From positions 1 through 64,000 of the forward strand of contig NZ_CACSJM010000005.1 of NCBI RefSeq assembly GCF_902706185.1: a stretch of 64,000 nucleotides of DNA. Reading direction: 5' to 3'. This document shows, piece by piece, positions 17,848 to 26,256 of the stretch. The first letter of the stretch is position 1. The number at the start of each line of letters is the position of its first letter. The DNA comes from Roseomonas sp. 18066 (lineage in GTDB: Bacteria > Pseudomonadota > Alphaproteobacteria > Acetobacterales > Acetobacteraceae). Below the pieces are notes generated by a model, which was not told where the DNA came from, did no database searches, and saw nothing but the letters and a program-made list of their open reading frames with translations. Position numbers and translations under genes: made by a program.

Positions 17848-18630
17848 ATGCGCCTGAGTGCACGACGCGACCGCATCGTCGAGCTGCTGATGCAGCACCA
17901 GCGGATGACGGTGGAAGAGCTGGCGCAGCAGCTGGAGGCCTCGCAGGAGACCATCCGCCGCGACCTGACCGAGCTCGCCGCGCGCAACCGGCTGCGCAAG
18001 TTCCATGGCGGCGCCACCCTGCCCGACAGCCTGGGCGAGGGCGCCTTCCGCAGCCGCATGGTCGAGAACCTGGACGCCAAGCGCGCCATCGCCCGCTGCG
18101 CCGCGGCGCTGTTCGCGCCGGGCGATTCGCTGTTCGTCGACACCGGCTCCACCACCATCGCCTTCGCCAGCGAGCTGGCCCAGGCCAGCGACGTCACCGT
18201 CATCACCAATTCGGTCGGCATCGCCCAGGCGGTGTCGCGCAGCGGCGCCAACCCGACCTATCTGCTGGGCGGCGAGCACCGGCACGAGGCGGGGGAGAAT
18301 GTCGGCTCGCTGGTGCTGCAGCAGCTGGCCGGCTTCAGCCCGCGCCATGCGGTGCTGACCGTGGGCGGGCTGGGACCCCAGGGCATCGCCGATTTCGACC
18401 TGGCCGAGGCCGAGATCGCCCGGCTGATGATCGCGCGCGCGGCCGAGGTGACGGTGCTGGCCGATGCCTCCAAGCTGGGGCGGGACGCGCTTTTCCACCT
18501 GTGCGGGCTGGAGCGGATCGCCCGGCTGGTGACCGACCGGCCGCCGCCGGCCGCGCTCGCCGCGGCGCTGGACCGGGCTGAGGTCAACGTGCTGGTTGCG
18601 CCTGACCGAAAGCGTGGCGAAATCGACTGA
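17848..18630 (+). CDS. DeoR/GlpR family transcriptional regulator
   Basis: Repressor-type regulator of 260 residues. An N-terminal helix-turn-helix (RRDRIVELLMQH... MTVEELAQQLEASQETIRRDL) is followed by the DeoRC sugar-phosphate-sensing domain, which contains FVDTGSTTIAFA near residue 95 and NSVGIAQ near 125. The ATG follows AAGGAGACAG. Being the first gene before a glycerol-3-phosphate dehydrogenase-like gene and glycerol kinase, it is most likely the GlpR-type sensor of glycerol-3-phosphate for this operon. It may also control the divergent esterase. Confidence 0.85.
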   Translation: MRLSARRDRIVELLMQHQRMTVEELAQQLEASQETIRRDLTELAARNRLRKFHGGATLPDSLGEGAFRSRMVENLDAKRAIARCAAALFAPGDSLFVDTGSTTIAFASELAQASDVTVITNSVGIAQAVSRSGANPTYLLGGEHRHEAGENVGSLVLQQLAGFSPRHAVLTVGGLGPQGIADFDLAEAEIARLMIARAAEVTVLADASKLGRDALFHLCGLERIARLVTDRPPPAALAAALDRAEVNVLVAPDRKRGEID

Positions 18631-18663
18631 GCAGGCATTTTTCCGCAGAAATTTTGCCCGAAC

Positions 18664-18687
18664 GGTCATATACCTTGTCGTATGACC
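18664..18687 (+). promoter_or_regulatory. inverted repeat spanning the start codon of the G3P dehydrogenase-like gene
   Basis: GGTCATA and TATGACC are exact reverse complements separated by ten bases, and the second arm contains the ATG. As DNA this is a plausible operator for the upstream DeoR/GlpR protein. As RNA it could pair and mask the start codon. TATACC inside it sits seven bases before the ATG and there is no Shine-Dalgarno sequence, so a leaderless transcript is also possible. Confidence 0.4.
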
Positions 18688-20079
18688 CTGCCTTCCGATG
18701 CCCCCTACGACATCGCCGTGATCGGCGCCGGCGTGGTCGGCTGCGCCGTCTTCCGCGACTTTTCCCTGAGCGGCCTGCGGGTGGCGCTGCTGGAGCGCGG
18801 CGCCGATATCCTGTCCGGCGCCAGCAAGGCGAACAGCGCCCTGCTGCACACCGGCTTCGACGCGGTGCCGGGCAGCCTGGAATCACGGCTGATGCAGGAA
18901 GGCGCCGCCCGCTACCGCCAGATTCACGCCGGCATGGGCCTGCCGCTGCTGCCCACCGGCGCTGTGGTGGTGGCCTGGAACGAGGCCGACGCGGCCGCCC
19001 TGCCCGGCATCCTGCAGCGCGGCCATGCCAATGGGGTGCAGGACGTCCGGCCGATGGGGGTGGAAGAGCTCCGCGCCCGCGAGCCGCATCTGGCCCCCGA
19101 GGCGCGCGGCGCCGTCTGGGTGCCTGGGGAATCGGTGATCGACGCCTGGTCGGCGCCGCTGGGCTATGCGCTGCAGGGCATCGCCGCCGGCGGGCGGGTG
19201 CTGCGCAACGCCGGGGTGCGGGGCGGGACACGCGACGCGGCGGGCATCTGGCGGCTCGACACCGCGGCCGGCCCGGTCGCCGCCCGCATCGTGGTCAATT
19301 GCGCCGGCAACCAGGGCGACATTATCGAGGCCATCGCCCGCCCCAGCCCCTTCGAGATCCGCCCGCGCAAGGGCCAGTTCGTGGTGCTGGACAAGACGGC
19401 GTACCGCTTGGCGACCGCCATCATCCTGCCGGTGCCGAACGAGCGCACCAAGGGCGTGGTGATCAGCCGCACCGCCTTCGGCAACCTGCTGGTCGGCCCG
19501 ACCGCCGAGGAGCAGCCCGACCGCGAGCGGGCGGCGACCGACACGGCCGCGCTGGAATCGCTGCTGGCCCAGGGCCGCCGCATGATCCCGGCCCTCGCGC
19601 AGGAGACGGTGACCACCGCCTATGCCGGGCTGCGGCCGGCGACCCAGTTCAAGGACTACCAGATCGAGGCGCTGCCGCGCGAAGGCTGGATCAGCATCGG
19701 CGGCATCCGCTCGACGGGGCTGACCGCGGCGCTCGGCATTTCTGCACACGCCCGCCGCCTGTATGAAGCCCACTTCGCCGCGCTGCCGGCGTTCGAAGAA
19801 CCCGAAGGCCCGGTCATGCCCAACCTGACCGAGGAGTTGCCCCGCCTCTGGCAGCAGCCGGGTCGGGAAGAGATCATCTGCCACTGCGAGATGGTCACCC
19901 GCCGCGAGATCGAGGCCGCCTTCCAGGGCCCCCTGCCCGCCGGCGACCTGGGCGGGCTCAAGCGCCGCAGCCGCTGCATGATGGGCCGCTGCCAGGGCTT
20001 CTACTGCTCGCGCCGGGTGATGGAGATCGCGGCGCCGCACCTGCCCGACCTCGTCGCCCCGATCGGCGGCGCCCGCTGA
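18682..20079 (+). CDS. FAD-dependent glycerol-3-phosphate dehydrogenase-like oxidoreductase with C-terminal BFD [2Fe-2S] domain
   Basis: A DAO-fold flavoprotein of 465 residues. VIGAGVVGCAVFRD near residue 14 binds FAD, and SGASKANSALLHTGFD is typical of GlpA/GlpD/L2HGDH-type enzymes. After residue 395 comes a BFD-like [2Fe-2S] domain with Cys ligands in IICHCE and RCMMGRCQGFYC. The layout (dehydrogenase + BFD tail, next to a small FAD oxidoreductase and glycerol kinase) recalls the multi-subunit G3P dehydrogenases known from anaerobes such as Thermotoga and clostridia, not the single-subunit GlpD usual in proteobacteria. I infer oxidation of glycerol-3-phosphate to DHAP. It could oxidise a related hydroxy compound. 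Confidence 0.82.
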   Translation: MTLPSDAPYDIAVIGAGVVGCAVFRDFSLSGLRVALLERGADILSGASKANSALLHTGFDAVPGSLESRLMQEGAARYRQIHAGMGLPLLPTGAVVVAWNEADAAALPGILQRGHANGVQDVRPMGVEELRAREPHLAPEARGAVWVPGESVIDAWSAPLGYALQGIAAGGRVLRNAGVRGGTRDAAGIWRLDTAAGPVAARIVVNCAGNQGDIIEAIARPSPFEIRPRKGQFVVLDKTAYRLATAIILPVPNERTKGVVISRTAFGNLLVGPTAEEQPDRERAATDTAALESLLAQGRRMIPALAQETVTTAYAGLRPATQFKDYQIEALPREGWISIGGIRSTGLTAALGISAHARRLYEAHFAALPAFEEPEGPVMPNLTEELPRLWQQPGREEIICHCEMVTRREIEAAFQGPLPAGDLGGLKRRSRCMMGRCQGFYCSRRVMEIAAPHLPDLVAPIGGAR

Positions 20080-21266
20080 TGGCCCCCACCGTCATCATCG
20101 GCGCCGGCCCCGCCGGCCTGACCGCCGCCCGCGCGCTGATCGCCGGCGGCGTCACCGATGTCACCATCCTGGAGCGCAACCCGGAAGCCGGCGGCCTGCC
20201 GCGCTTCTGCGGCCATCTCGGCTGGGGTTTCTTTGACTACCACCGAATCTGGAGCGGGCCGCGCTATGCCCGCCGCCTGGTCGAGGACGCGCGCGGCGCC
20301 ACCATCCGCACGAACGTCTCCGTGACCGCGCTTGGCCCGGGCGGGGTGCTGGAAATCTCCACCCCCCAGGGCCGCGAGACCCTGACCCCGCGCGCCGTGC
20401 TGCTGGCCGCCGGCATCCGCGAGACCAGCCGCGCCGCCCGGCTGATCGGCGGCACCCGGCCCTGGGGCGTGGTCAGCACCGGCGCGTTCCAGGAAATGGT
20501 CTATGCCGGCGGCCAGATGCCGTTCCGGCGCCCGGTGGTCATCGGCACCGAGCTGGTCAGCTTTTCGGCGCTGTTGACCGCCCGCCATGCCGGCATCCGC
20601 CCGGTCGCCATGATCGAGGAAGCCGCCCGCATCACCGCCCGCCGCCCCGGCGATCTCTTCGCCCGCCATCTCCTGGGCGTGCCCGTGCTGACACGGACAA
20701 GGCTGGTCTCGATCGAGGGCACGTCCCGCGTCGACGGCGTCATCGTCGAGGAGAATGGCGTCGAGCGCCGCATCGACTGCGACGGCGTCATCGTCACCGG
20801 CCGCTTCGCCCCCGAGGCCGCCCTGCTGCGCGGCGGCCCCCTGGCGCTGGACCCCGCCACCGGCGGGCCACAGATCGATTGTTTCTACCGTACCTCCGAC
20901 CCGGCGATCTTCGCGGCGGGGAATGTGCTGCGCCCGGTGGAGCATTCCGGCCAGGCCGCCGCCGAGGGCGCCGCCGCCGCCGCCGCCATGCTGCGCGACC
21001 ATCTGCCCGCCCCGGCCGAGGCGATCCCCGTCACCCCCGCCGGCGCGCTGCGCTACGCCTATCCGCAGCATGTCTTCCGCGATGCCGGGGCGATCACCCT
21101 CTACGCCCGCGCGTCGCAAGCCCATCGCGGCACGCTGCGGCTGAAGGCCGACGGACACACCCTGGTGGAGCGCCGCATCGACGCCCTGCCCGAACGCCGG
21201 ATCACCCTGACCATCCCCGAAGGCGCGCTGACCCAGACAGGCCGCCTGGAGCTGGAGCTGGCATGA
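20079..21266 (+). CDS. FAD/NAD(P)-binding oxidoreductase, partner of the G3P dehydrogenase-like protein
   Basis: A pyridine-nucleotide-disulphide-reductase-fold protein of 395 residues. VIIGAGPAGLTAARAL at the N-terminus binds FAD, a second Rossmann segment lies around residue 145, and FAAGNVLRPVEHSGQAA near residue 285 is the C-terminal FAD contact. The last about 70 residues form a beta-rich tail. It lacks a CxxC redox pair. It overlaps the preceding stop by one base (TGATG) and the glycerol kinase start by four (ATGA), so the three are tightly coupled. Probable role: passing electrons between the BFD-bearing dehydrogenase and NAD(P) or quinone. That role is inferred from gene order. Confidence 0.82.
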   Translation: MAPTVIIGAGPAGLTAARALIAGGVTDVTILERNPEAGGLPRFCGHLGWGFFDYHRIWSGPRYARRLVEDARGATIRTNVSVTALGPGGVLEISTPQGRETLTPRAVLLAAGIRETSRAARLIGGTRPWGVVSTGAFQEMVYAGGQMPFRRPVVIGTELVSFSALLTARHAGIRPVAMIEEAARITARRPGDLFARHLLGVPVLTRTRLVSIEGTSRVDGVIVEENGVERRIDCDGVIVTGRFAPEAALLRGGPLALDPATGGPQIDCFYRTSDPAIFAAGNVLRPVEHSGQAAAEGAAAAAAMLRDHLPAPAEAIPVTPAGALRYAYPQHVFRDAGAITLYARASQAHRGTLRLKADGHTLVERRIDALPERRITLTIPEGALTQTGRLELELA

Positions 21267-22684
21267 GCCGCGGCATCCTCGCCCTGGACCAGGGCACCAC
21301 CTCGTCACGCGCCTATCTGTGGCGCGACGGCGCGCTGCGGCTGGTCGGGCAGCACCAGCACCGCCAGATCCGCCCGGCCCCCGGCTGGGTCGAGCATGAT
21401 GCCGAGGAAATCCTCGGCCACCTGCGATCGCTGATCGAGGCCGCCGGCCCCTGCGCCGCCGCGGGCCTGGCCAACCAGGGCGAGACCGTGGTCGCCTGGG
21501 ACGCCACCACCGGCCGCCCGCTGCACAACGCCATCGTCTGGCAGGACGAGCGCACCGCGCCGCAGATCGAGGCGATGCGCGCCCAAGGGCTGGAGGCCCT
21601 GACCCTGGCCCGCGCCGGCCTGCCGCTCGACCCCTATTTCGCGGCGGCCCGGATGCGCTGGCTGCTCGACCATGCCGAGGGCGCCCGCGACCTGCACCGC
21701 CAGGGCCGCCTCCGCCTCGGCACCAGCGACTCTTTTTTCCTCGCCCGCCTGACGGGGGAGGCGGCCACCGACATCGCCACCGCCTCCCGCACCAGCCTGA
21801 TGGACATCCGCACCGGCGCCTGGGACGCGGCGCTCTGCGCCGCCTTCGGCGTGCCGATGGACACATTGCCGGAGATCCGCCCCAGCGCGGGTGACTTCGG
21901 GACGCTGGCCAACGGCACCCCCGTCGCCGCCAGCCTCGTCGACCAGCAGGCCGCCCTCTACGGCCATGGCTGCCACCGCCCCGGCGAATTGAAGATAACC
22001 TTCGGCACCGGCGCCTTCGCCCTCGGCCTGACCGACGGCGTGCCCGAGGCCGGGCAGAAGGACGGGCTGCTGCCGACGCTGGCCTGGCAGGTCACCGGCG
22101 AAGCGCCGCGCTACGCGCTCGATGGTGGCATCCTGACCGCCGGCGCCGCGGTGGAATGGCTCAGCGGTCTTGGCCTGCTCGATGGCGGCCATGCCGGGCT
22201 GGACGGCTTCGACGGGCCGCATGCCATCGAGCGCGGCATCGCCTTCGTGCCGGCGCTGGCCGGCCTCGGCTGCCCGCATTGGGACCGCGCGGCGCGCGGC
22301 TGCTTCCTCGGGCTGGGCCTGGAGACCGACAAATCGCAGCTGCGCCGCGCCGTGCTGGAGGGCATCGCCTTCCGCGCTGGCGAGCTGGTCCGCGCCTTCG
22401 AGGCCCGCCTCGGCCCCGCCCCGCGCATCGCCATCGATGGCGGGCTGAGCCGCAGCGCCCATTTCACCCGCTTCCTGGCCGCCGCCATCGGCCGCCCGAT
22501 CGAGGTGGCGGGCTCGGCCGACATGACCGCGCTGGGCATGCTCTGGCTGTGCCAGGCGGCGACCGGCGATGCCGCAAAGATCCCGGCGCCGCCCGGCCGC
22601 GTCGTCGAGGCGGCGCCGCTGCCCCGGGCCTTGCACGACCGCTTCGCCGAAGCGGTCGCGCTCAGCCGGTCCTGGGGCGGCTAG
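21263..22684 (+). CDS. glpK: glycerol kinase
   Basis: FGGY-family kinase that phosphorylates glycerol to glycerol-3-phosphate. The 473 residues are slightly shorter than E. coli GlpK (502). LDQGTTSSRAYLW at the N-terminus is the phosphate-1 loop. WVEHDAEEI, NQGETVVAWD and IVWQDERT are glycerol-kinase hallmarks. The ADP-binding GGLSRSAHFTRFLA lies near residue 395. The start overlaps the previous gene as ATGA. No glycerol facilitator gene is present in the window. Its TAG stop shares the palindrome CTAG with the stop of the convergent binding-protein gene, leaving no room for a separate terminator. Confidence 0.92.
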   Translation: MSRGILALDQGTTSSRAYLWRDGALRLVGQHQHRQIRPAPGWVEHDAEEILGHLRSLIEAAGPCAAAGLANQGETVVAWDATTGRPLHNAIVWQDERTAPQIEAMRAQGLEALTLARAGLPLDPYFAAARMRWLLDHAEGARDLHRQGRLRLGTSDSFFLARLTGEAATDIATASRTSLMDIRTGAWDAALCAAFGVPMDTLPEIRPSAGDFGTLANGTPVAASLVDQQAALYGHGCHRPGELKITFGTGAFALGLTDGVPEAGQKDGLLPTLAWQVTGEAPRYALDGGILTAGAAVEWLSGLGLLDGGHAGLDGFDGPHAIERGIAFVPALAGLGCPHWDRAARGCFLGLGLETDKSQLRRAVLEGIAFRAGELVRAFEARLGPAPRIAIDGGLSRSAHFTRFLAAAIGRPIEVAGSADMTALGMLWLCQAATGDAAKIPAPPGRVVEAAPLPRALHDRFAEAVALSRSWGG

Positions 22685-24264
22685 CCCCGCTTCACGTTCC
22701 AGAAGGTCGCGAAGCCCGGCAGCACGCCGGTCAGGCTCGAGCGGAAGGCCGTCGGCTGGATATACTGGCCGAAGGGCAGGTAGGGCACGTCGACAAAGGC
22801 CTGGCGCTGGATATCGGCGGCGACCTTCTGCTGGGCGGCCAGGTCGGGGGCGGCGAACCACTGGTTGCGCAGCTCTTCCAGCCGGTCGCTCTTCGGCCAG
22901 CCGAAGAAGCTGGCATTGCCGCGCAGCAGCAGGTGGCCGGCCGGGTCCAGGTGGTCCATGCCGCCCCAGCTGGAGCAATAGGCGCTCCAGCCGCCCTTGT
23001 CGGTCTGCTCGCGATTGCCGCGGCGCTGGATGACGGTGCCCCAGTCCAGCGCCTGGTAGTCGACGTTCAGCCCGGCCTTCTGCATCATGTCGGCGGCAAC
23101 ATCGCAGGCATTCTTGACGTTCGGCACGTCGGTGCCGGCGAGAAGAACAACCTTCTCGCCCTTGTAGCCGGCGGCCTCGATGGCGCGCTTGACGGCGGCG
23201 AGGTCGCGCGGGCCGTTCAGCGCCTCCATCCCGGCGTCGGAGGCCATCGGCGTGCCGGGGCAGAAGACGCCGACGCCGGTGCGGTACATTTCCGGCAGGG
23301 CGCCGACCTGGGCCTCCATATAATCCTTCTGCACCACGGCGCCGAGCAGCGCGCGACGGATCGCGACGTTGTCGAAGGGCGTCGTCGTGGTGTTGAAGCG
23401 CATGGTCGGGATCATGCCGGTGGGGTCGGTGACCTCGACCTTCACGTCGCGGCCGCGCTGCAGCATCGGCAGCAGGTCGTGCAGCGGGTATTCCCACCAA
23501 TCGGCCTCGCCGCTGCGCAGCGCGCTGGCCGCCGTCGAGGCGTCCGGCACCACGTTCCATTCGACGCGGTCGAAATGCACGACCTTCGGCCCGCCGGTCC
23601 AGCCCGGCTTGCCATCCTCGCGCGGCTTGTAGTCAGAAAACTTCTCGTAGACGACGCGCGCGCCCGGCACCCGCTCATCCGCCTTGAAGCGGAAGGGGCC
23701 GGAGCCGACCATCTCGGTCACCTGGGTGAAGGGGTCGGTCAGCGCCAGCCGCTCCGGCATGATCGCCGGCATCAGCGAGGGCGCCTTGCCCAGCGCATAG
23801 GGCAGCAGCGGGAAAGGCGTCTTCAGCCGGAAGCGCAGCGTGCGGTCGTCGACGGCGGCGAGCTCGTCGGTGGCCGCGAACAACGCCGCGCCGAAAGCGT
23901 CGCGCTTGCCCCAGCGCTGCAGCGAGGCGACGCAATCCTTCGCCAGGACCGGGCTGCCGTCATGGAATGTCAGCCCGTCGCGCAGGCGGATGGTCCAGAC
24001 CTTGCCCTCGGCGTCGGAGACCGCGCCCTCGGCCATCTGCGGCACCGGGCGCAGGTTGGCATCCATGCCGAACAGCGTGTCGAAGACCATGTAGCCATGG
24101 TTGCGGGTGACATAGGCCGTGGTCCAGATCGGGTCCAGCGAGGCCAGGTCGGCCTGCGGGATGAACTTCAGCACCCGCTGCGACGGCGCCTGGGCCAAAG
24201 CGGGGCCCGACAGCGGCGCGGCCAGGGCGGCGGCCCCGGCCACCAGGAGGCTGCGGCGCTTCAT
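22681..24264 (-). CDS. ABC transporter substrate-binding protein, family 5, copy 3
   Basis: Third DppA-like receptor, 527 residues. MKRRSLLVAG plus an alanine-rich segment ending LAQAP is the export signal. LDPIWTTAYVTRNH, TFHDGSPVLAKDCV and VTEMVGSGPFRFK are nearly identical in pattern to copy 1, to which it is closest. It has no permease or ATPase neighbours. It overlaps glpK tail to tail by four bases. Upstream lies a candidate promoter whose -35 overlaps a perfect 14-base palindrome, so regulated expression is likely. Confidence 0.92.
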   Translation of the reverse strand: MKRRSLLVAGAAALAAPLSGPALAQAPSQRVLKFIPQADLASLDPIWTTAYVTRNHGYMVFDTLFGMDANLRPVPQMAEGAVSDAEGKVWTIRLRDGLTFHDGSPVLAKDCVASLQRWGKRDAFGAALFAATDELAAVDDRTLRFRLKTPFPLLPYALGKAPSLMPAIMPERLALTDPFTQVTEMVGSGPFRFKADERVPGARVVYEKFSDYKPREDGKPGWTGGPKVVHFDRVEWNVVPDASTAASALRSGEADWWEYPLHDLLPMLQRGRDVKVEVTDPTGMIPTMRFNTTTTPFDNVAIRRALLGAVVQKDYMEAQVGALPEMYRTGVGVFCPGTPMASDAGMEALNGPRDLAAVKRAIEAAGYKGEKVVLLAGTDVPNVKNACDVAADMMQKAGLNVDYQALDWGTVIQRRGNREQTDKGGWSAYCSSWGGMDHLDPAGHLLLRGNASFFGWPKSDRLEELRNQWFAAPDLAAQQKVAADIQRQAFVDVPYLPFGQYIQPTAFRSSLTGVLPGFATFWNVKRG

Positions 24265-24334
24265 TGAGCGAGGTCCTGAATCATGGGTCGTCCTTGGACT
24301 GCGGCAGGGTCGAGGCCGCAGGCTAAGGTCCCAA

Positions 24335-24348
24335 TGACCGATCGGTCA
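24335..24348 (-). promoter_or_regulatory. perfect palindrome overlapping a -35 box before binding-protein copy 3
   Basis: TGACCGATCGGTCA is an exact 14-base palindrome of the form often bound by TetR-family dimers. On the minus strand TTGACC (overlapping it) is followed after 17 bases by TTAGCC, a weak -10, about 40 bases before the ribosome site of the binding-protein gene. A further half-site TGACCG lies about 20 bases away. No TetR gene is in the window. Confidence 0.45.
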
Positions 24349-24389
24349 AATTCTGATGACCGTTTCAGGGTGTTTCCTGGAGATGACGG

Positions 24390-25463
24390 CTAGGAGGCCT
24401 TCCCGTCGATGCGCTGTGCGATACCCCAGGCGGTCTCGGCCATCCCCCGATAGCGGTCGCGATAGCCGATGGCGCGCGGATCGGCCGCATTGCCGTCCAA
24501 GGCGCGCCGCCAGACGCCAGCGACGATCGAAGCCAGGCGGAACATCGAGAAGACGACGAAGACCTCCAGCCCCTGCGGCGCTGACCTGCCCGCCGCCGCG
24601 CAGTAGAGCCGGACGAATTCGGCCTGGTCCGGAATGCCCGTTCGGGCAAAATCGGTGCCGGCCAGGCCGGTGACGCCGCTCGGGCCGGGGGCCATGTGGT
24701 AGGTCAGGCAGGCATAGCCGAGATCGGCCAGCGGATGCCCCAGCGTCGCCAGCTCCCAGTCCAGCACGGCGACGATGCGCGGCTCGGTCGGGTGCAGGAT
24801 GACATTGCCCAGCCGGTAGTCGCCATGGGCGATGGCGGTCTCCTCGCTGTCCGGCAGGTGGCGCGGCAGCCATTCGGCCAGCCGGTCCATCTCCGGCATC
24901 TCTTCCACCTTCACCGCCTCCCACTGGCGCGTCCAGCGGGCGACCTGGCGCGCCATGTAGCGGTCGGGCTTGCCGAAATCGGCGAGCCCCGCGGCCTGCC
25001 AGTCCACCTTGTGCAGCGCCGCCAGCACCCGGGCGAGATCGGCATAGATGGCGGCGCGTTCCCCGGGCGTGCCCTCCAGCATGACGCGATCGGCGAAGAT
25101 CCTGCCCGGCACATGGTCCATGACGAAGAAGGGCGTGCCGATGACGCCTTCCTCCTCGCAGAGCAGCCGCACCGCCGGCACCGGCACGCCGCTGCCGGCC
25201 AGCGCCAGCATCACACGGTATTCGCGCTCCACCGCATGGGCGCTGGGCAGCAGCTTGCCCGGCGGCTTCTTGCGGAGCACATAGTCGCCGGCCGCGGTTG
25301 CCACATGGAAGGTCGGGTTCGACTGGCCACCCTGGAACTGGCGGATGGCGATGGCCCCGTCGAAGCCGGGCAGCCTGCCGCGCAGATAGCGGGCGAAAGC
25401 GGCCTCGTCGAAGCGATGGTTGTCCAGCACCGGCACCAGGGCCGGCGCGCCGGCATCCGCCAT
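24390..25463 (-). CDS. APH-family phosphotransferase (ACAD10/11-kinase / LvaA-like)
   Basis: Aminoglycoside-phosphotransferase-fold kinase of 357 residues. Lys65/Lys66 lie in YVLRKKPPG, the catalytic loop HGDYRLGN spans residues 213-220, and the metal-binding Asp235 is in LDWE. FQGGQSNPTF near residue 43 is diagnostic of the subgroup that travels with acyl-CoA dehydrogenases. In Pseudomonas putida the relative LvaA phosphorylates 4-hydroxyacyl-CoA, and human ACAD10/11 carry the same domain fused to a dehydrogenase. The gene starts two bases after the SDR stop, with GGGGAGG as ribosome site. I infer a 4-hydroxyacyl-CoA kinase; the chain specificity is unknown. Confidence 0.82.
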   Translation of the reverse strand: MADAGAPALVPVLDNHRFDEAAFARYLRGRLPGFDGAIAIRQFQGGQSNPTFHVATAAGDYVLRKKPPGKLLPSAHAVEREYRVMLALAGSGVPVPAVRLLCEEEGVIGTPFFVMDHVPGRIFADRVMLEGTPGERAAIYADLARVLAALHKVDWQAAGLADFGKPDRYMARQVARWTRQWEAVKVEEMPEMDRLAEWLPRHLPDSEETAIAHGDYRLGNVILHPTEPRIVAVLDWELATLGHPLADLGYACLTYHMAPGPSGVTGLAGTDFARTGIPDQAEFVRLYCAAAGRSAPQGLEVFVVFSMFRLASIVAGVWRRALDGNAADPRAIGYRDRYRGMAETAWGIAQRIDGKAS

Positions 25464-25465
25464 GC

Positions 25466-26254
25466 TCAATCCTCCCCCACCATCGGCGGCCCGGCGATGA
25501 TGCCGCCATCGATCACCATGGTCTGGCCGGTCATGAAGCTGCCGGCGCGGGACGCCAGGAAGACGGCGGCGCCGGCGATCTCGTCCGGCTCGCCGATGCG
25601 CTGCAACGGCGTGTCGCGGGTGCGCTTGCGGTAGATCACCGGATTTTCCCAGAGCGCGCGGGCGAAGTCGGTGCGCACCAGGCCGGGGGCGATGCAATTG
25701 GCGCGGATGTTGCGCGGCCCCCATTCCACCGCCAGGTTGCGCACCAGCTGCATGTCGGCGGCCTTGGAAATGCCGTAGCCGCCGAGCACCGGCGACCCGC
25801 GCAGCCCGCCGATGGAGGAGACCACGATGACGCTGCCGCCGCCCTGCGCCGCCATGCCGGGCAGCGCCATATGCGCCAGCCAAAGGTTCGACTTGACGTT
25901 GGTCGCCATGATCTTGTCGAAGGCCTCGTCCGGCATGTCGATGGCCGGGCCGAAATAGGGGTTGATCGCCGCGTTGCAGACCAGGCTGTCGATCCGCCCC
26001 CATTTTTTCAACGTTGCATCGACCAAGGCCTGCAGCTCGGGTTTTCTCCCGATGTTGCAAGCCACCGCGATGGCCTCGCCGCCATGGGAAGAAATGGCGT
26101 CGACCACCTCCTGGCAGGCCTCGATCTTGCGCGAGGAGACGACAACCTTCGCCCCCTGCTGCGCCATCCGCTCGGCGATGGCGCGGCCGATGCCGCGCGA
26201 GGCGCCGGTGACGATGGCGACCATCCCCGTCAGGTCGAAGAGCGAGCGCTCCAT
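25466..26254 (-). CDS. SDR family oxidoreductase of the acyl-CoA/kinase cluster (LvaD-like position)
   Basis: Classical SDR of 262 residues: TGASRGIGRA near residue 15, NAAINPYFGP near 90, the Ser of VVSSIGG and YGISK as catalytic residues. The ATG chosen is two codons inside a GTG that overlaps the preceding stop as GTGA; either could be used. It lies between the acyl-CoA dehydrogenase and the kinase gene. In levulinate catabolism an SDR takes the 3-hydroxy/keto step beside the LvaA/LvaC functions, and the same role is a reasonable guess here. Many relatives are annotated only as glucose-1-dehydrogenase-like. Confidence 0.85.
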   Translation of the reverse strand: MERSLFDLTGMVAIVTGASRGIGRAIAERMAQQGAKVVVSSRKIEACQEVVDAISSHGGEAIAVACNIGRKPELQALVDATLKKWGRIDSLVCNAAINPYFGPAIDMPDEAFDKIMATNVKSNLWLAHMALPGMAAQGGGSVIVVSSIGGLRGSPVLGGYGISKAADMQLVRNLAVEWGPRNIRANCIAPGLVRTDFARALWENPVIYRKRTRDTPLQRIGEPDEIAGAAVFLASRAGSFMTGQTMVIDGGIIAGPPMVGED

Positions 26255-26256
26255 GG

